Part shown: positions 43,044-51,411 of the stretch, in pieces
Position numbering within the stretch: the stretch's first letter is position 1
How the letters are laid out: each line of letters starts with the position of its first letter
NCBI GenBank assembly: GCA_051278165.1
Contig: JBNMNW010000001.1
Span: 53,099 to 117,098, forward strand
Length of the DNA: 64,000 bases
Direction: 5' to 3'
Source of the DNA: GCA-2684655 sp051278165
GTDB lineage: Bacteria > Planctomycetota > UBA1135 > UBA2386
Translations under genes and position numbers: made by a program
The notes under the pieces: model-generated
Told to the model about the DNA's origin: nothing
What the model saw: the letters and a program-made list of their open reading frames with translations, nothing else
Database searches by the model: none

Positions 43044-44639
43044 ATGACGCCGACCGAACGTATGCTGTCCGAACTAGTGCCAAGCACAACTTCAGCTCTC
43101 GGCCTCGCAGCGGCATCCGCCGCCGACGGATGCGCCGACGACCCCGAACCTCCGTCGACGCCAGCGAGCCGCCCGAGGCTAGCTGGCAAGCCCAAAAAAC
43201 ACGTCGCCGCGCTAGCTCTGCTACCGCTTGGGCCCATGGCTGTACCCGCAGAGATGCAGGGCGCAGTAATGCAGGGCGGTGACCTGCCGGATTGGGGTTC
43301 CGCGCTGCCAGACATCCTGGCCGCCGAATTGGTGGTCTCTTTCAGTCCGCTCTACGCACTCCTCGCGGTGCTTGCAGGCGTGCTCGGCAGCTATGGCGCC
43401 ATCGCCGCGGCGAGCATGATTGGCTACTCACCAACTCTGCTTGGCCAACTGCTCGACGACCGCCGCCACAAGGACGCCGACAAGCTGCCTAAAGAGCTGG
43501 CCGCACGCCACCGCGAGTACTTCGTCGTCGCGATCATCCTGGCCGGCGCGGGCTGGGTCTTCGGCATGCTCGCACTGCGCGAGGCCGTCGAACCTGCAAC
43601 CTATCCATGGGCGCTCGCGGTGTGGGCGGCAATGATGTTGTTTGGCACCGGCAGCTTGCCAGGCGCTCTCGCCGACGCGCGCTCCGAAGCCACGATCCTG
43701 TCGCTACTGCCACTACTGCGCGCCAGCTGGTATCTGCTGCGTTGGCCGGTCGTCATGCCGCTGACTGGCGTGACCAAGTTGGCGATGCGTGCGCTGCGCT
43801 TGCAGCGAGTCGAAACCGACGACCCTGCGGAACTGCAAAAGCAAGTCATGGCTGCCGTCGCCGACAATGTCGACAAAGACGACCTCGTCGATTCCGAACG
43901 CACGTGGATTGGCAACATCCTCGCGCTGAAGGATCACCAAGTATCGACCGTGATGACGCCGCGCCCGGATATCACGGCGCTGAGCGAAGACATGACGCTG
44001 CGCGAAGCCGTTGACCAAGCGCTCGAACACGAGTTCTCGCGCTACCCGGTGTATCGCGAGCGACTCGATGAAGTCATCGGCATCTTCTACGTCAAAGACG
44101 CTCTGCGTATGATGCAGCAGAACCCGGAGAAGCTGGCCGACACCCCGATTAGCACGTTGCTTCGCGAACCGATGTTCGTGCCCGAAACGACCAGCGTTGC
44201 GCAACTGCTCAACCGCGTGCAAGCGGGCAACCAACACATGGCAATCGTGCTCGATGAGTATGGAACCACGGTTGGTCTAGCGACCATCGAAGACCTGGTC
44301 GAAGAAATCGTCGGGGAGATCGAAGACGAATACGATCCGCAGCCCGACGAGCAAAACGACGATCAGATCCGTGTCGTCGAAGCCGGTCGCGTGCTCGAGA
44401 TTCCGGCGCGCACATCGGTAATCGACATCAACCGACTGCTTGGCTCGCAACTTTCCGACGATGGCGACTGGGACACCGTCGCCGGGTTAGTCATCAACTC
44501 GTGCAACCGCATCCCGAGCGTCGGGGAATCGATCGTCATCGACAACGTCGAGTTCGAGGTATTGGAAGCGGACGAACGTCGCGTGCAACGCATGCGCGTG
44601 ACGGCGACCACGCCAGAGCCCGCTGAGGGTTCGCGTTGA
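43044..44639 (+). CDS. CorC/HlyC-type CNNM membrane protein with CBS pair
   Basis: 531 residues from ATG 43044. A polar N-terminus of about 85 residues precedes the membrane domain (ALLAVLAGVLGSYGAIAAASMIG, VVAIILAGAGWVFGMLAL, LAVWAAMMLFGTGSLPGAL). A cytoplasmic part follows: VDSERTWIGNILALKDHQVSTVMTPRPDITAL, two CBS motifs (about residues 300-420, HEFSRYPVYRERLDEVIGIFYVKD and MAIVLDEYGTTVGLATIEDLVEEIVGEIEDEYD), and a CorC_HlyC C-terminal domain. This family is linked to Mg2+/Co2+ efflux or resistance. First gene of a six-gene operon; its stop overlaps the recO start. Confidence 0.88.
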   Translation: MTPTERMLSELVPSTTSALGLAAASAADGCADDPEPPSTPASRPRLAGKPKKHVAALALLPLGPMAVPAEMQGAVMQGGDLPDWGSALPDILAAELVVSFSPLYALLAVLAGVLGSYGAIAAASMIGYSPTLLGQLLDDRRHKDADKLPKELAARHREYFVVAIILAGAGWVFGMLALREAVEPATYPWALAVWAAMMLFGTGSLPGALADARSEATILSLLPLLRASWYLLRWPVVMPLTGVTKLAMRALRLQRVETDDPAELQKQVMAAVADNVDKDDLVDSERTWIGNILALKDHQVSTVMTPRPDITALSEDMTLREAVDQALEHEFSRYPVYRERLDEVIGIFYVKDALRMMQQNPEKLADTPISTLLREPMFVPETTSVAQLLNRVQAGNQHMAIVLDEYGTTVGLATIEDLVEEIVGEIEDEYDPQPDEQNDDQIRVVEAGRVLEIPARTSVIDINRLLGSQLSDDGDWDTVAGLVINSCNRIPSVGESIVIDNVEFEVLEADERRVQRMRVTATTPEPAEGSR

Positions 44640-45427
44640 CCGCCACCGGCCGCGCGCCCAAGCAGCGCGCCGGCCGGCAGACGACCGCTCAGGCGATCGT
44701 TCTGCGGCGTCGCGACTTTCGCGAAACCAGCCGCATCGTCACCTTCATCACCCGCGAGCACGGCAAGATTACCGGCCTTGCCAAGGGCGCGCATCGACCC
44801 GACTCACCGCTGCTCGGGCGCATCGACTTCCTCAACGAGGTGACGGCATCGTTCTCCGCAGATCGCGGCGGGCTGCGTATTCTAGCGAGCGCTAAGCTGA
44901 CCCGAGAACGACGTGCCTTGCGCACGCCCAAGCGCTTCCTCGCCGCCGGCCATATCGCCTGGCTGGTCGACGTCGCCAGCATGGAAGGCACCCCCGCCCC
45001 CGAACTGTTCGACCTGCTATTCGGCGGCCTTAACCTGCTCGAACGGTGTCCGCTTGCGACCATTCCGCAAGTCGTGCTAGGCCTGGAACTCCGCCACCTG
45101 GAGGCCGTCGGCGGCTTACCCGACTTCGAATCATGCGCCGAATGCAGTGTTGCCCTGACCGACCAGGCGTTCCGCCAGGAAGACACGATGGGGCTGGCCT
45201 GCCGACAGCACGCCGGCCTGCCGCGGCACCCGGTGCTTGGTTCCGCACTGCAGTTACTGCGCACGCTACGGGCCACTAGCGGCCGCGACTGGCCAAGCCT
45301 CGAGGTCGGTGCGGAAACCAGATCCGCGGCCAATCTGACGGCCCTGTGGCTCGCCGCGGCCGTCGAGCAGCGCGCCCCCTACCGGCACATGATCTTTGCG
45401 ACGAACTCAGCTACCGGGCAAACGTAG
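44636..45427 (+). CDS. recO: DNA repair protein RecO
   Basis: 263 residues. It begins with TTG 44636 overlapping the previous stop (TTGA). The N-terminal OB fold is visible as TTAQAIVLRRRDFRETSRIVTFITREHGKITGLAKGAHRP, followed by the helical domain and a Zn-type Cys cluster (CAECSVAL ... GLACRQH). RecO loads RecA onto SSB-coated single strands with RecR in gap repair. The lysine/Arg-rich first 15 residues may reflect a start slightly too early. Confidence 0.85.
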   Translation: MTATGRAPKQRAGRQTTAQAIVLRRRDFRETSRIVTFITREHGKITGLAKGAHRPDSPLLGRIDFLNEVTASFSADRGGLRILASAKLTRERRALRTPKRFLAAGHIAWLVDVASMEGTPAPELFDLLFGGLNLLERCPLATIPQVVLGLELRHLEAVGGLPDFESCAECSVALTDQAFRQEDTMGLACRQHAGLPRHPVLGSALQLLRTLRATSGRDWPSLEVGAETRSAANLTALWLAAAVEQRAPYRHMIFATNSATGQT

Positions 45428-45530
45428 CCGGCCGGCGAGCTGGGCCAGCAGGTGCAACCTCCGCGGAAGCGCCCGCAAACTCCGGAGACAAGGTTGCCGC
45501 CAACGCCCTCGTGCCCCAACATCTTCGAGA

Positions 45531-46502
45531 ATGAATGGTCGCCGATTTGCGTGTCTTAGCCTGGGCATCATGCTCGCGGGAACGGCGTGCTCGACGACCA
45601 ACCTGCCGCTGCAGAGCGCCCCGCAATTGATCGTCGTGGCCGAGCAACAACTCGAGGAACAGCAGTTCCATCAGGCCCTCGCGACACTCGACCCGATCGT
45701 CGATCTGCAGTGCCCAAAGCGCCTGCGCGACCGACGCGACCTGATCACGGCCCAAGCATTCTTCGGACTGGGCCAACCGTGGCAGGCGTTCCTCGAGCTC
45801 GAAGAGTTCTCCGTGCTCTACCCGCATAGCGACTTGCGCAGCCGCGCCGTCGACATCATCTGGAACGCCGGCAAGGTGCTCTTCGAGAGCGACGGTGGCT
45901 TCCTGTTCTTCTGGTCGGACAAGCGCGCTGGACGCACCGTGCTCGAGCACTTGGTGACGCGCCACCCCGACACCCAGCGCCTTGCCGACGCCCTGCGCAT
46001 CCTCGGCGACATGGCTTTTGAGAACGGCAACTACGAGCTCGCCCAAGAACGCTATCGCGACATCATCTACAGCCGACCCGACAGTGACTGGCGCTTCTAC
46101 GCGCAGTTCCGACTAGCGATGAGCCTCGTCGCGAGCCTGCGCGGAGCGGACTACGACCTCAGCCGCATGGAGCAAGCGGCCGGCCATCTGCGCGAGTTCC
46201 TGAGCAGCAAGCCCGAAGGTCCGAAGATGGTCGAGGCCGCAACGCAGGCGCTGACGATGGTCAAGCAGTGGCAGGTGCAACGTCACATGGACATCGCCGA
46301 CTTCTACAAAACGCTGAACAGCATCGAAGGTCAGCGCTACCACTTGCAGCTGGCGACCAGCAGCGAGTTCGAACAGGCGCCGGGTTATGAGCAAGCTGTC
46401 GAACGGCGCCAGGCATTCGAAGCGGCCAACCCAGTGGGCGGCGCCCAAGTTGCGACCACTCCAGTTGTGGACATCAAAAATGCTGCGGGCGGCCAACCAT
46501 GA
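45531..46502 (+). CDS. bamD: BamD-like outer-membrane assembly lipoprotein
   Basis: 323 residues from ATG 45531. Lipoprotein signal MNGRRFACLSLGIMLAGTAC with lipobox GTAC. TPR-type helical repeats follow (QQLEEQQFHQALATLDPIVD, QAFFGLGQPWQAFLELEEFSVLYPHSDLRS, ADALRILGDMAFENGNYELAQERYRDIIYSRPDSDWRFYAQFRLAMSL), the arrangement of BamD/YfiO in the BAM complex, though longer and divergent. It overlaps the lptE-like gene by four bases, which supports an outer-membrane role. Confidence 0.75.
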   Translation: MNGRRFACLSLGIMLAGTACSTTNLPLQSAPQLIVVAEQQLEEQQFHQALATLDPIVDLQCPKRLRDRRDLITAQAFFGLGQPWQAFLELEEFSVLYPHSDLRSRAVDIIWNAGKVLFESDGGFLFFWSDKRAGRTVLEHLVTRHPDTQRLADALRILGDMAFENGNYELAQERYRDIIYSRPDSDWRFYAQFRLAMSLVASLRGADYDLSRMEQAAGHLREFLSSKPEGPKMVEAATQALTMVKQWQVQRHMDIADFYKTLNSIEGQRYHLQLATSSEFEQAPGYEQAVERRQAFEAANPVGGAQVATTPVVDIKNAAGGQP

Positions 46503-47038
46503 TGGCTCGAACGCAGCGCACTCTGTCATGGATGCTGCTACTCGCGACCGCCACGCTGAGTAGCTGTGGCTACACGTTCGGCAACGGACTGGCCGACTAC
46601 GGCATTCGCACCGTGGCCTTCCAGGTCGTCGGCAACCAGAGCTACCGCCAACGACTCGAGGTCGAGATTAGCCGCTTCCTGGCGCGCGAGTTGCCGGTCA
46701 CCACCGACCTTACGCTCGCCGACCGCAGCACCGCAGACGCGGTGCTGCAAGTCGTGCTCTCTGATGTCCGCGAGCGCACCGTCGTGACCGGTCGCCCAAC
46801 GCCACCGCCACCCGGCGGCATACCAGACTTGGCCTTCTCGCGCGTTCGTGAGGGCGCGATCGAAGGCTCCATCGTGCTGCGTCTGGTGGCCAGAGACGGC
46901 ACCGTGAAGCTAGAGCGCGAGTTACTCGACCGCACCGAATTCCGGGCGGGCATGGGCGAGAACCTGACTTCCGCGCGCGCCGAGCTTGCCGAAGACCTGG
47001 CTCGCAAGATTGCGCTCGCACTCGAGAACGACTTCTGA
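46499..47038 (+). CDS. lptE: LptE-like LPS-assembly lipoprotein
   Basis: 179 residues. Signal with lipobox LSSC (Cys at residue 23) followed by GYTFGNG, IRTVAFQVVGNQSYRQRLEVEISRFLARELP, and a beta-strand region with TADAVLQVVLSDV; these are the LptE family pattern. LptE plugs the LptD barrel that inserts LPS in the outer leaflet. Its presence indicates a diderm with LPS-like outer membrane. Overlaps bamD-like gene (ATGA); purE follows after 2 bases. Confidence 0.8.
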   Translation: MMARTQRTLSWMLLLATATLSSCGYTFGNGLADYGIRTVAFQVVGNQSYRQRLEVEISRFLARELPVTTDLTLADRSTADAVLQVVLSDVRERTVVTGRPTPPPPGGIPDLAFSRVREGAIEGSIVLRLVARDGTVKLERELLDRTEFRAGMGENLTSARAELAEDLARKIALALENDF

Positions 47039-47040
47039 TC

Positions 47041-47592
47041 ATGACCGATCCCCGCAAAGCCCTCTCCGAAACGTTCACCGCGGATCCGTTGGTCGGCGTC
47101 ATCATGGGTTCGCGCAGTGACTGGGCGACCATGCAGCACTGTGCCGACACGCTCGAAGAGATGGGCGTTCCTCACGAAGTGCGCATCGTCTCCGCGCATC
47201 GCACGCCCGACTGGCTGATGGAATACGCGGGCACTGCCGAAGCGCGCGGCCTGCAGGTATTGATCGCGGCCGCCGGCGGCGCCGCACACTTGCCCGGCAT
47301 GACCGCGAGCAAGACCGTGTTGCCAGTGCTCGGCGTGCCGATAGACGCAACCTGCATGAAGGGCATGGACGCGTTGCTGTCGATTGTGCAGATGCCAGGC
47401 GGCGTGCCAGTGGGAACCCTCGCGGTCGGCAAACCGGGCGCCATCAACGCCGCGCTACTCGCAACGGCGATGCTCGGCGAGGCACATCCCGAACTACGCG
47501 AAGCCTTGCGCCAACGTCGTCAAGCGATGACCGACAAGGTGCTCGCTGACCAGGACCCGCGCGAACCCGCGCCAGCCGCTAAGAACGCATGA
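47041..47592 (+). CDS. purE: N5-carboxyaminoimidazole ribonucleotide mutase
   Basis: 183 residues. Interconverts N5-CAIR and CAIR in purine synthesis. Signatures: VGVIMGSRSDWATMQ, VRIVSAHRTPDWLMEYA, LIAAAGGAAHLPGMTASKTVLPVLGVP and LLSIVQMPGGVPVGTLAVG. The active-site His in SAHRTP is present. Coupled to purK by a four-base overlap and placed at the end of an envelope operon. Confidence 0.95.
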   Translation: MTDPRKALSETFTADPLVGVIMGSRSDWATMQHCADTLEEMGVPHEVRIVSAHRTPDWLMEYAGTAEARGLQVLIAAAGGAAHLPGMTASKTVLPVLGVPIDATCMKGMDALLSIVQMPGGVPVGTLAVGKPGAINAALLATAMLGEAHPELREALRQRRQAMTDKVLADQDPREPAPAAKNA

Positions 47593-48695
47593 TCACCGCG
47601 GTGCTCGGAGGAGGCCAACTGGCCCGCATGCTAGCGCTTGCTGGCGCCTCACTCGGGCTGCGCACGCGCTGCCTCGATCCATTCCCGGACGCTGTCGCCG
47701 GTCACGTCAGCGAACTGATCGTTGCCGACTTCGACGATGTCGCAGCGCTCGGTCGCTTGGCCCAAGGCGCCGACGTGTGCACGTTCGAGTTTGAGAACGT
47801 GCCGGTAGCGGCAACCGAGTGGCTAACCGAACACGCAACGGTGCATCCGCATCCGCGGGCCCTAGGCATTGGCCAAGACCGTGTGCAAGAGAAGCAGTTG
47901 TTCCAGCGACTCGGCATCGGCGTCGCCAGATTCGAAGCCGCGAACACACTCGAAGAGTTGCGTCAGGCAGTCGCCACGATTGGCACACCGTGCATCATCA
48001 AGACGCGCCGCCTCGGCTACGACGGCCGCGGTCAAGTGCGACTGCAGCCCGGCGACGATCTCGCGCAAGCGATCGACGCGGCCCACGCTTCGCTAACTGA
48101 TAACTACCATGGCGGTTTGGTGGTCGAAGGCATGGTGCCGTTCGACCGCGAACTCTCGGTGCTTGCCGTGCGCGGTCGCACCGGCGAGATCGCCTGCTAT
48201 CCGCTGGTCGAGAACGAGCACGAGGGCGGCATCTTGCGCCGCAGCCGCGCGCCGGCACCGAACCTATCTTCCGAAGTGCAGGCAGAGGCAGCTGAGATTG
48301 CCGCGACGCTGCTCAACGAACTCGACTACGTCGGCGTTCTCGCCGTCGAACTGTTCGATGTTGGCGGCACGCTGCTCGCCAACGAGATGGCGCCACGGGT
48401 GCACAATTCGGGCCACTGGACGATCGAAGGTTCGGTCTGTTCGCAGTTCGAAAACCACCTGCGTGCCGTTCACGGCTTGCCGCTCGGCAGCACCGAGATG
48501 GCGCAAGGCGGCGTCGCCACGATGATCAACTTGATCAGCGAGATGCCGGAGCGACAGCACTTGTTCTCGCTGCCGGGCGTGCATGTGCACGACTACGGCA
48601 AGTCACCACGAGCAAACCGCAAGCTCGGTCATGCAACGGTTGTCGGTCAGGACCGCGCCGAAGTCGACGCGATGGCCGGCCGCATCTTGGGCTGA
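47589..48695 (+). CDS. purK: 5-(carboxyamino)imidazole ribonucleotide synthase
   Basis: 368 residues. ATP-grasp enzyme that carboxylates AIR with bicarbonate, the step before PurE. Seen: AVLGGGQLARMLALAGASLGLR at the N-terminus, CTFEFENVP, PCIIKTRRLGYDGRGQ (ATP-grasp lysine), VVEGMVPFDRELSVLAVR, MAPRVHNSGHWTIEGSVCSQFENHLRAV and a C-terminal HDYGKSPRANRKLGHATVVG. Overlaps purE by four bases. Last gene of the operon. Confidence 0.95.
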   Translation: MITAVLGGGQLARMLALAGASLGLRTRCLDPFPDAVAGHVSELIVADFDDVAALGRLAQGADVCTFEFENVPVAATEWLTEHATVHPHPRALGIGQDRVQEKQLFQRLGIGVARFEAANTLEELRQAVATIGTPCIIKTRRLGYDGRGQVRLQPGDDLAQAIDAAHASLTDNYHGGLVVEGMVPFDRELSVLAVRGRTGEIACYPLVENEHEGGILRRSRAPAPNLSSEVQAEAAEIAATLLNELDYVGVLAVELFDVGGTLLANEMAPRVHNSGHWTIEGSVCSQFENHLRAVHGLPLGSTEMAQGGVATMINLISEMPERQHLFSLPGVHVHDYGKSPRANRKLGHATVVGQDRAEVDAMAGRILG

Positions 48696-48758
48696 ACGCG
48701 CGCGCAGTTCTTACCGTGCGCGATGCGCAAGGGAACCGCGACGCGCAAGCGCCGGGCC

Positions 48759-49625
48759 TTAGCCCTTGCCTTCGCTCAGTTCGCGGATCTTGACCTTCTT
48801 AGCAGGGGTCTTGTTGCCGTTGTCGTTGCCGTTGTCGTTGCCGTCGGCGGGCTTGCCGGGCTTGGTCACAACCTCAACCCATGAGCGAACGATCTTCGGA
48901 CCATCCTTCAGCACGCCGTTGTTCGCGCGTGAACCCAACTTGGCGAGCGCCTGCAACGTAGCTTGACCTTCGACGACTTCGCCCCAGATGGTGTACTTAC
49001 CATCGAGTTGGGCCGTCGGACCGAACGTCAGGAAGAACTGCGAGCCTTCACTCTTCGGGCGACCGGTGTTGGCCGTGCTCAGGATGCCGGCCTTGTCGTG
49101 CTTTCGCTTGCCCTTGAACTCGCCTGCCATGAAGTAGCCGGGGTTGCCGGTGCCACTGCCCGTCGGGCAACCACCCTGCGCCATGAAGCCCGGGATGATG
49201 CGGTGGAAGTTGAGGCCGTCGTAGAAGCCGAGGCGCGACAGGTAGATGCCACTCGAAACGTGCTTTGGCGCAGTGTCGGCGAAGTAGCGGATCTTCATCG
49301 AGCCAACGGCCGTCTCCACGTGCCAAAAGTACTCAGCGTTCTTGTTGAACGCCAACGTCGGCGGCTGGCTCAACGACTGGCGCCAGCCCGCCTTCTTCGT
49401 GTCGACTTCCTTCTTGGCGATGAAGTTGTCGAGGGCCTTGATCCCAATATCGGCCTTCGTCGCCTTGGTGTCCTGGTTCTTGGGCGCCTGGGCCTTGGTG
49501 TCCTGGGTCTTGGTGTCCTGGGACTCGGTGTCCTGGGACTTGGGGCCCTGCTTCTTGTCTTGAGCGGGCAGAACGGCGAGTGCCGCGAGCAGCGGCGCAC
49601 AGACGACAATCGTCAGGGTCTTCAT
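48759..49625 (-). CDS. Exported cyclophilin-type peptidyl-prolyl isomerase
   Basis: 288 residues from ATG 49625 with signal peptide MKTLTIVVCAPLLAALAVLPAQ. A tandem-repeat linker of QDTKT-like pentapeptides (residues about 24-55) precedes the cyclophilin domain: FADTAPKHVSSGIYLSRLGFYDGLNFHRIIPGFMAQGG, GYFMAGEF, GILSTANTGRPKSEGSQFFLTF, YTIWGEVVEGQATLQAL. The tail is Asn/Asp/Gly-rich and Lys-rich. Expected to isomerise Xaa-Pro bonds in periplasmic proteins; the repeat linker may hold the domain away from a partner. Confidence 0.9.
   Translation of the reverse strand: MKTLTIVVCAPLLAALAVLPAQDKKQGPKSQDTESQDTKTQDTKAQAPKNQDTKATKADIGIKALDNFIAKKEVDTKKAGWRQSLSQPPTLAFNKNAEYFWHVETAVGSMKIRYFADTAPKHVSSGIYLSRLGFYDGLNFHRIIPGFMAQGGCPTGSGTGNPGYFMAGEFKGKRKHDKAGILSTANTGRPKSEGSQFFLTFGPTAQLDGKYTIWGEVVEGQATLQALAKLGSRANNGVLKDGPKIVRSWVEVVTKPGKPADGNDNGNDNGNKTPAKKVKIRELSEGKG
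49464..49553. repeat. Six 15-bp tandem repeats in the cyclophilin gene
   Basis: Six 15-base units with core CTTGGTGTCCTGGG(A/T), encoding QDTKT/QDTES/QAPKN-type pentapeptides on the minus strand. Period and peptide resemble the repeat in the sigma factor gene at 27301-27360. Confidence 0.9.
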
Positions 49626-49862
49626 GGCCGGAATCATATACAGAGACGGCGACATCGCGACCCCATGCCGTACCGATCAGCGCTCGGAATGGCTAGATCT
49701 GACGTAAGCGAGTCAAACCAGACGGCAAATCGCCTCGATCAAGACGCTCATGGCCCATCGACGGATGGCTGGCCCGAGGCCAAGCAGCAGCCGTAACACC
49801 GCTGACCGCAAATAGACTGGCTGACTGCACTGGCCCAATTCCATGGCCCAAGTCACTGCCGA

Positions 49863-49901
49863 GATTATCTGCCGCGATTATCAGTCGCGATTATCTGTCG
49901 A
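49863..49901. repeat. Three 13-bp tandem repeats
   Basis: GATTATCTGCCGC, GATTATCAGTCGC and GATTATCTGTCGA lie head to tail in the 295-base gap between the cyclophilin start and the end of the CgeB-like gene. Not a multiple of three and outside coding sequence. The rest of this gap shows nothing recognisable. Confidence 0.85.
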
Positions 49902-49920
49902 CTGGGCGACTTCGCAGCCG

Positions 49921-51198
49921 CTACTTCGACGCAGATCTATCCGGCTTGATCATCGACAACGCCTGCGATGGCATGAGTTGCTGATCCTCACGCGGCAAGC
50001 CGTGCTCCAGCCAGTGCAGGATGCGGGACACGCGATGGTAGTACTGGTGATGCTGCATCACCTCGGCGTGGCCATGGGCCGCCACTCGGGCGCGCTCATC
50101 CGCCTTGGGCAACCACTGCTCGATCTTCTCAAGCGCTTCGTCTTCGTCGCGATACCACAGCAGGTGCTCACCGTTTTGGAAGACCTTCTCCAACTGCGGC
50201 ACGTAGTGCGTCAGATGGAACGCTCCGCATGCCATCGTCAAGAACGTGCGGTTACTGCAGTAGTAGGCGTCGTCATTGACTTCATTGACGCCGAGCACGA
50301 TGCGTGACGTTGCACAAACCTTGGCGTAGGTCCGGTTGTTGATTGGTCCGTTGACGCGCAGGTGTGAATGCTGCGCACTCCAGCGATCCCAGTGACGGCC
50401 GTAGACTTCGGTGTCAAAGCGGCGGGCGATCTCGGCCAAGAACGAAGCGCGCTGACCGCGGCGACCCGGCCCACCAATGAACGCAACATCACGCAACGGT
50501 CGCTGCGGCTCGATCGGACGGTGGTAGCGCGGCGCGAAGCCACTCATCAAGAACGCCATGTTGTCGAGGCCGTGCTCGCGCAACCACGGGAAGCGCGCCG
50601 GGTTGCTCATGCAAACCAAGTCGGCCTGACGGAAGTAGTCGATGACCGAGACATCCAGCTGCTCCAACGCTTCTTCACACCAAACGACAATGCGCGCGTC
50701 GTGACGAAACTCGGACGCCAACACCTGCGGCAAGTCTCGGAAGAACACGAAGATCGTGTCGGGCTTGTAGTTCTTGAAGTCAGCAGCCAAGAGCTTATTG
50801 GCAATCTGGGTGCCAAACCAACGACGCCATTTGACACGATTGCGCCAACGTACTTCGACGCCGTGGCGACGCAGCGAATCAACGAGCGCGCCCGTGCAAC
50901 GCGTGCGCGACATGCTCTTGCCGAGGAACAGCACGCGACGAACTGGTCCCAGCCGGGACAAGCCTGTCAGTCGACCTTTCGAAATGCTCGCGGCGTGGGA
51001 ATCGACTGGGTTCATACCAAAAGGCATTACTAACGAGTCGGGTCCGACCGGCTCGAGTTTCGGCTGCTGATGCGCATTCCGTTGCGACGGCTCTCCAGGG
51101 GAGTCGCCAGAGGTGTCTCGAAGGGAGCTGGAGCGCTCGCCTCCGCTTTGCGGGGTTCGCGACATGTCTGATTCGTCGTTAGGCACCGATCCTCCCAT
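49921..51198 (-). CDS. CgeB-like glycosyltransferase
   Basis: Up to 425 residues. The first 60-80 residues are polar and disordered-looking; starts at 51198 (ATG), 51186 (GTG, preceded by GGAGG), 51165 and 51027 (ATG) are all in frame. The folded part begins near RRVLFLGKSMSRTRCTGALVDSLRRHG and ends with a GT-B C-terminal half: RDVAFIGGPGRRGQRASFLAEIARRFDTEVYG, IVLGVNEVNDDAYYCSNRTFLTMACGAFHLTHYV, and LWYRDEDEALEKI. This is the CgeB/group-1-like pattern. Likely adds sugar to LPS core or surface glycan, given the neighbours. Confidence 0.75.
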   Translation of the reverse strand: MGGSVPNDESDMSRTPQSGGERSSSLRDTSGDSPGEPSQRNAHQQPKLEPVGPDSLVMPFGMNPVDSHAASISKGRLTGLSRLGPVRRVLFLGKSMSRTRCTGALVDSLRRHGVEVRWRNRVKWRRWFGTQIANKLLAADFKNYKPDTIFVFFRDLPQVLASEFRHDARIVVWCEEALEQLDVSVIDYFRQADLVCMSNPARFPWLREHGLDNMAFLMSGFAPRYHRPIEPQRPLRDVAFIGGPGRRGQRASFLAEIARRFDTEVYGRHWDRWSAQHSHLRVNGPINNRTYAKVCATSRIVLGVNEVNDDAYYCSNRTFLTMACGAFHLTHYVPQLEKVFQNGEHLLWYRDEDEALEKIEQWLPKADERARVAAHGHAEVMQHHQYYHRVSRILHWLEHGLPREDQQLMPSQALSMIKPDRSASK

Positions 51199-51225
51199 AC
51201 ATCAGAGCCATAAGCATATGGACCC

Positions 51226-51300
51226 AATTGCAGCCAGCCCAATTGCAGCCAGGTCAATTGCAGCCAGGTCAACTGCAGCCAGGTCAACTGCAGCCGGCTC
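51226..51300. repeat. Five 15-bp tandem repeats
   Basis: Five head-to-tail units AA(T/C)TGCAGCCAGGTC in the 212-base gap between the WaaP-like kinase gene and the CgeB-like gene, just upstream of the latter. Each unit contains a CAGCTG-like AATTGCAG/AACTGCAG core. Noncoding. Confidence 0.9.
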
Positions 51301-51366
51301 AGCGCATGCTGAACAGTCGTGCAACCTTGGCGGGTTTGCTGGCGCATCGAACCGCGCTACTCCCCC

Positions 51367-51411
51367 CGACCGCGTGAAAACATCCGACCGCGTGACAACA
51401 TCCCACCGCGC
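51367..51411. repeat. Two and a half 18-bp tandem repeats
   Basis: CGACCGCGTGAAAACATC and CGACCGCGTGACAACATC in tandem, followed by a partial degenerate third copy that reaches the stop codon of the kinase gene. It lies 66 bases from the 15-bp repeat array in the same gap. Confidence 0.8.

Noticed and set aside
51226..51300. Short direct repeats as a possible CRISPR array
   Set aside because: Units are 15 bp, directly abutting, with no spacers and no cas genes; it is a simple tandem repeat.
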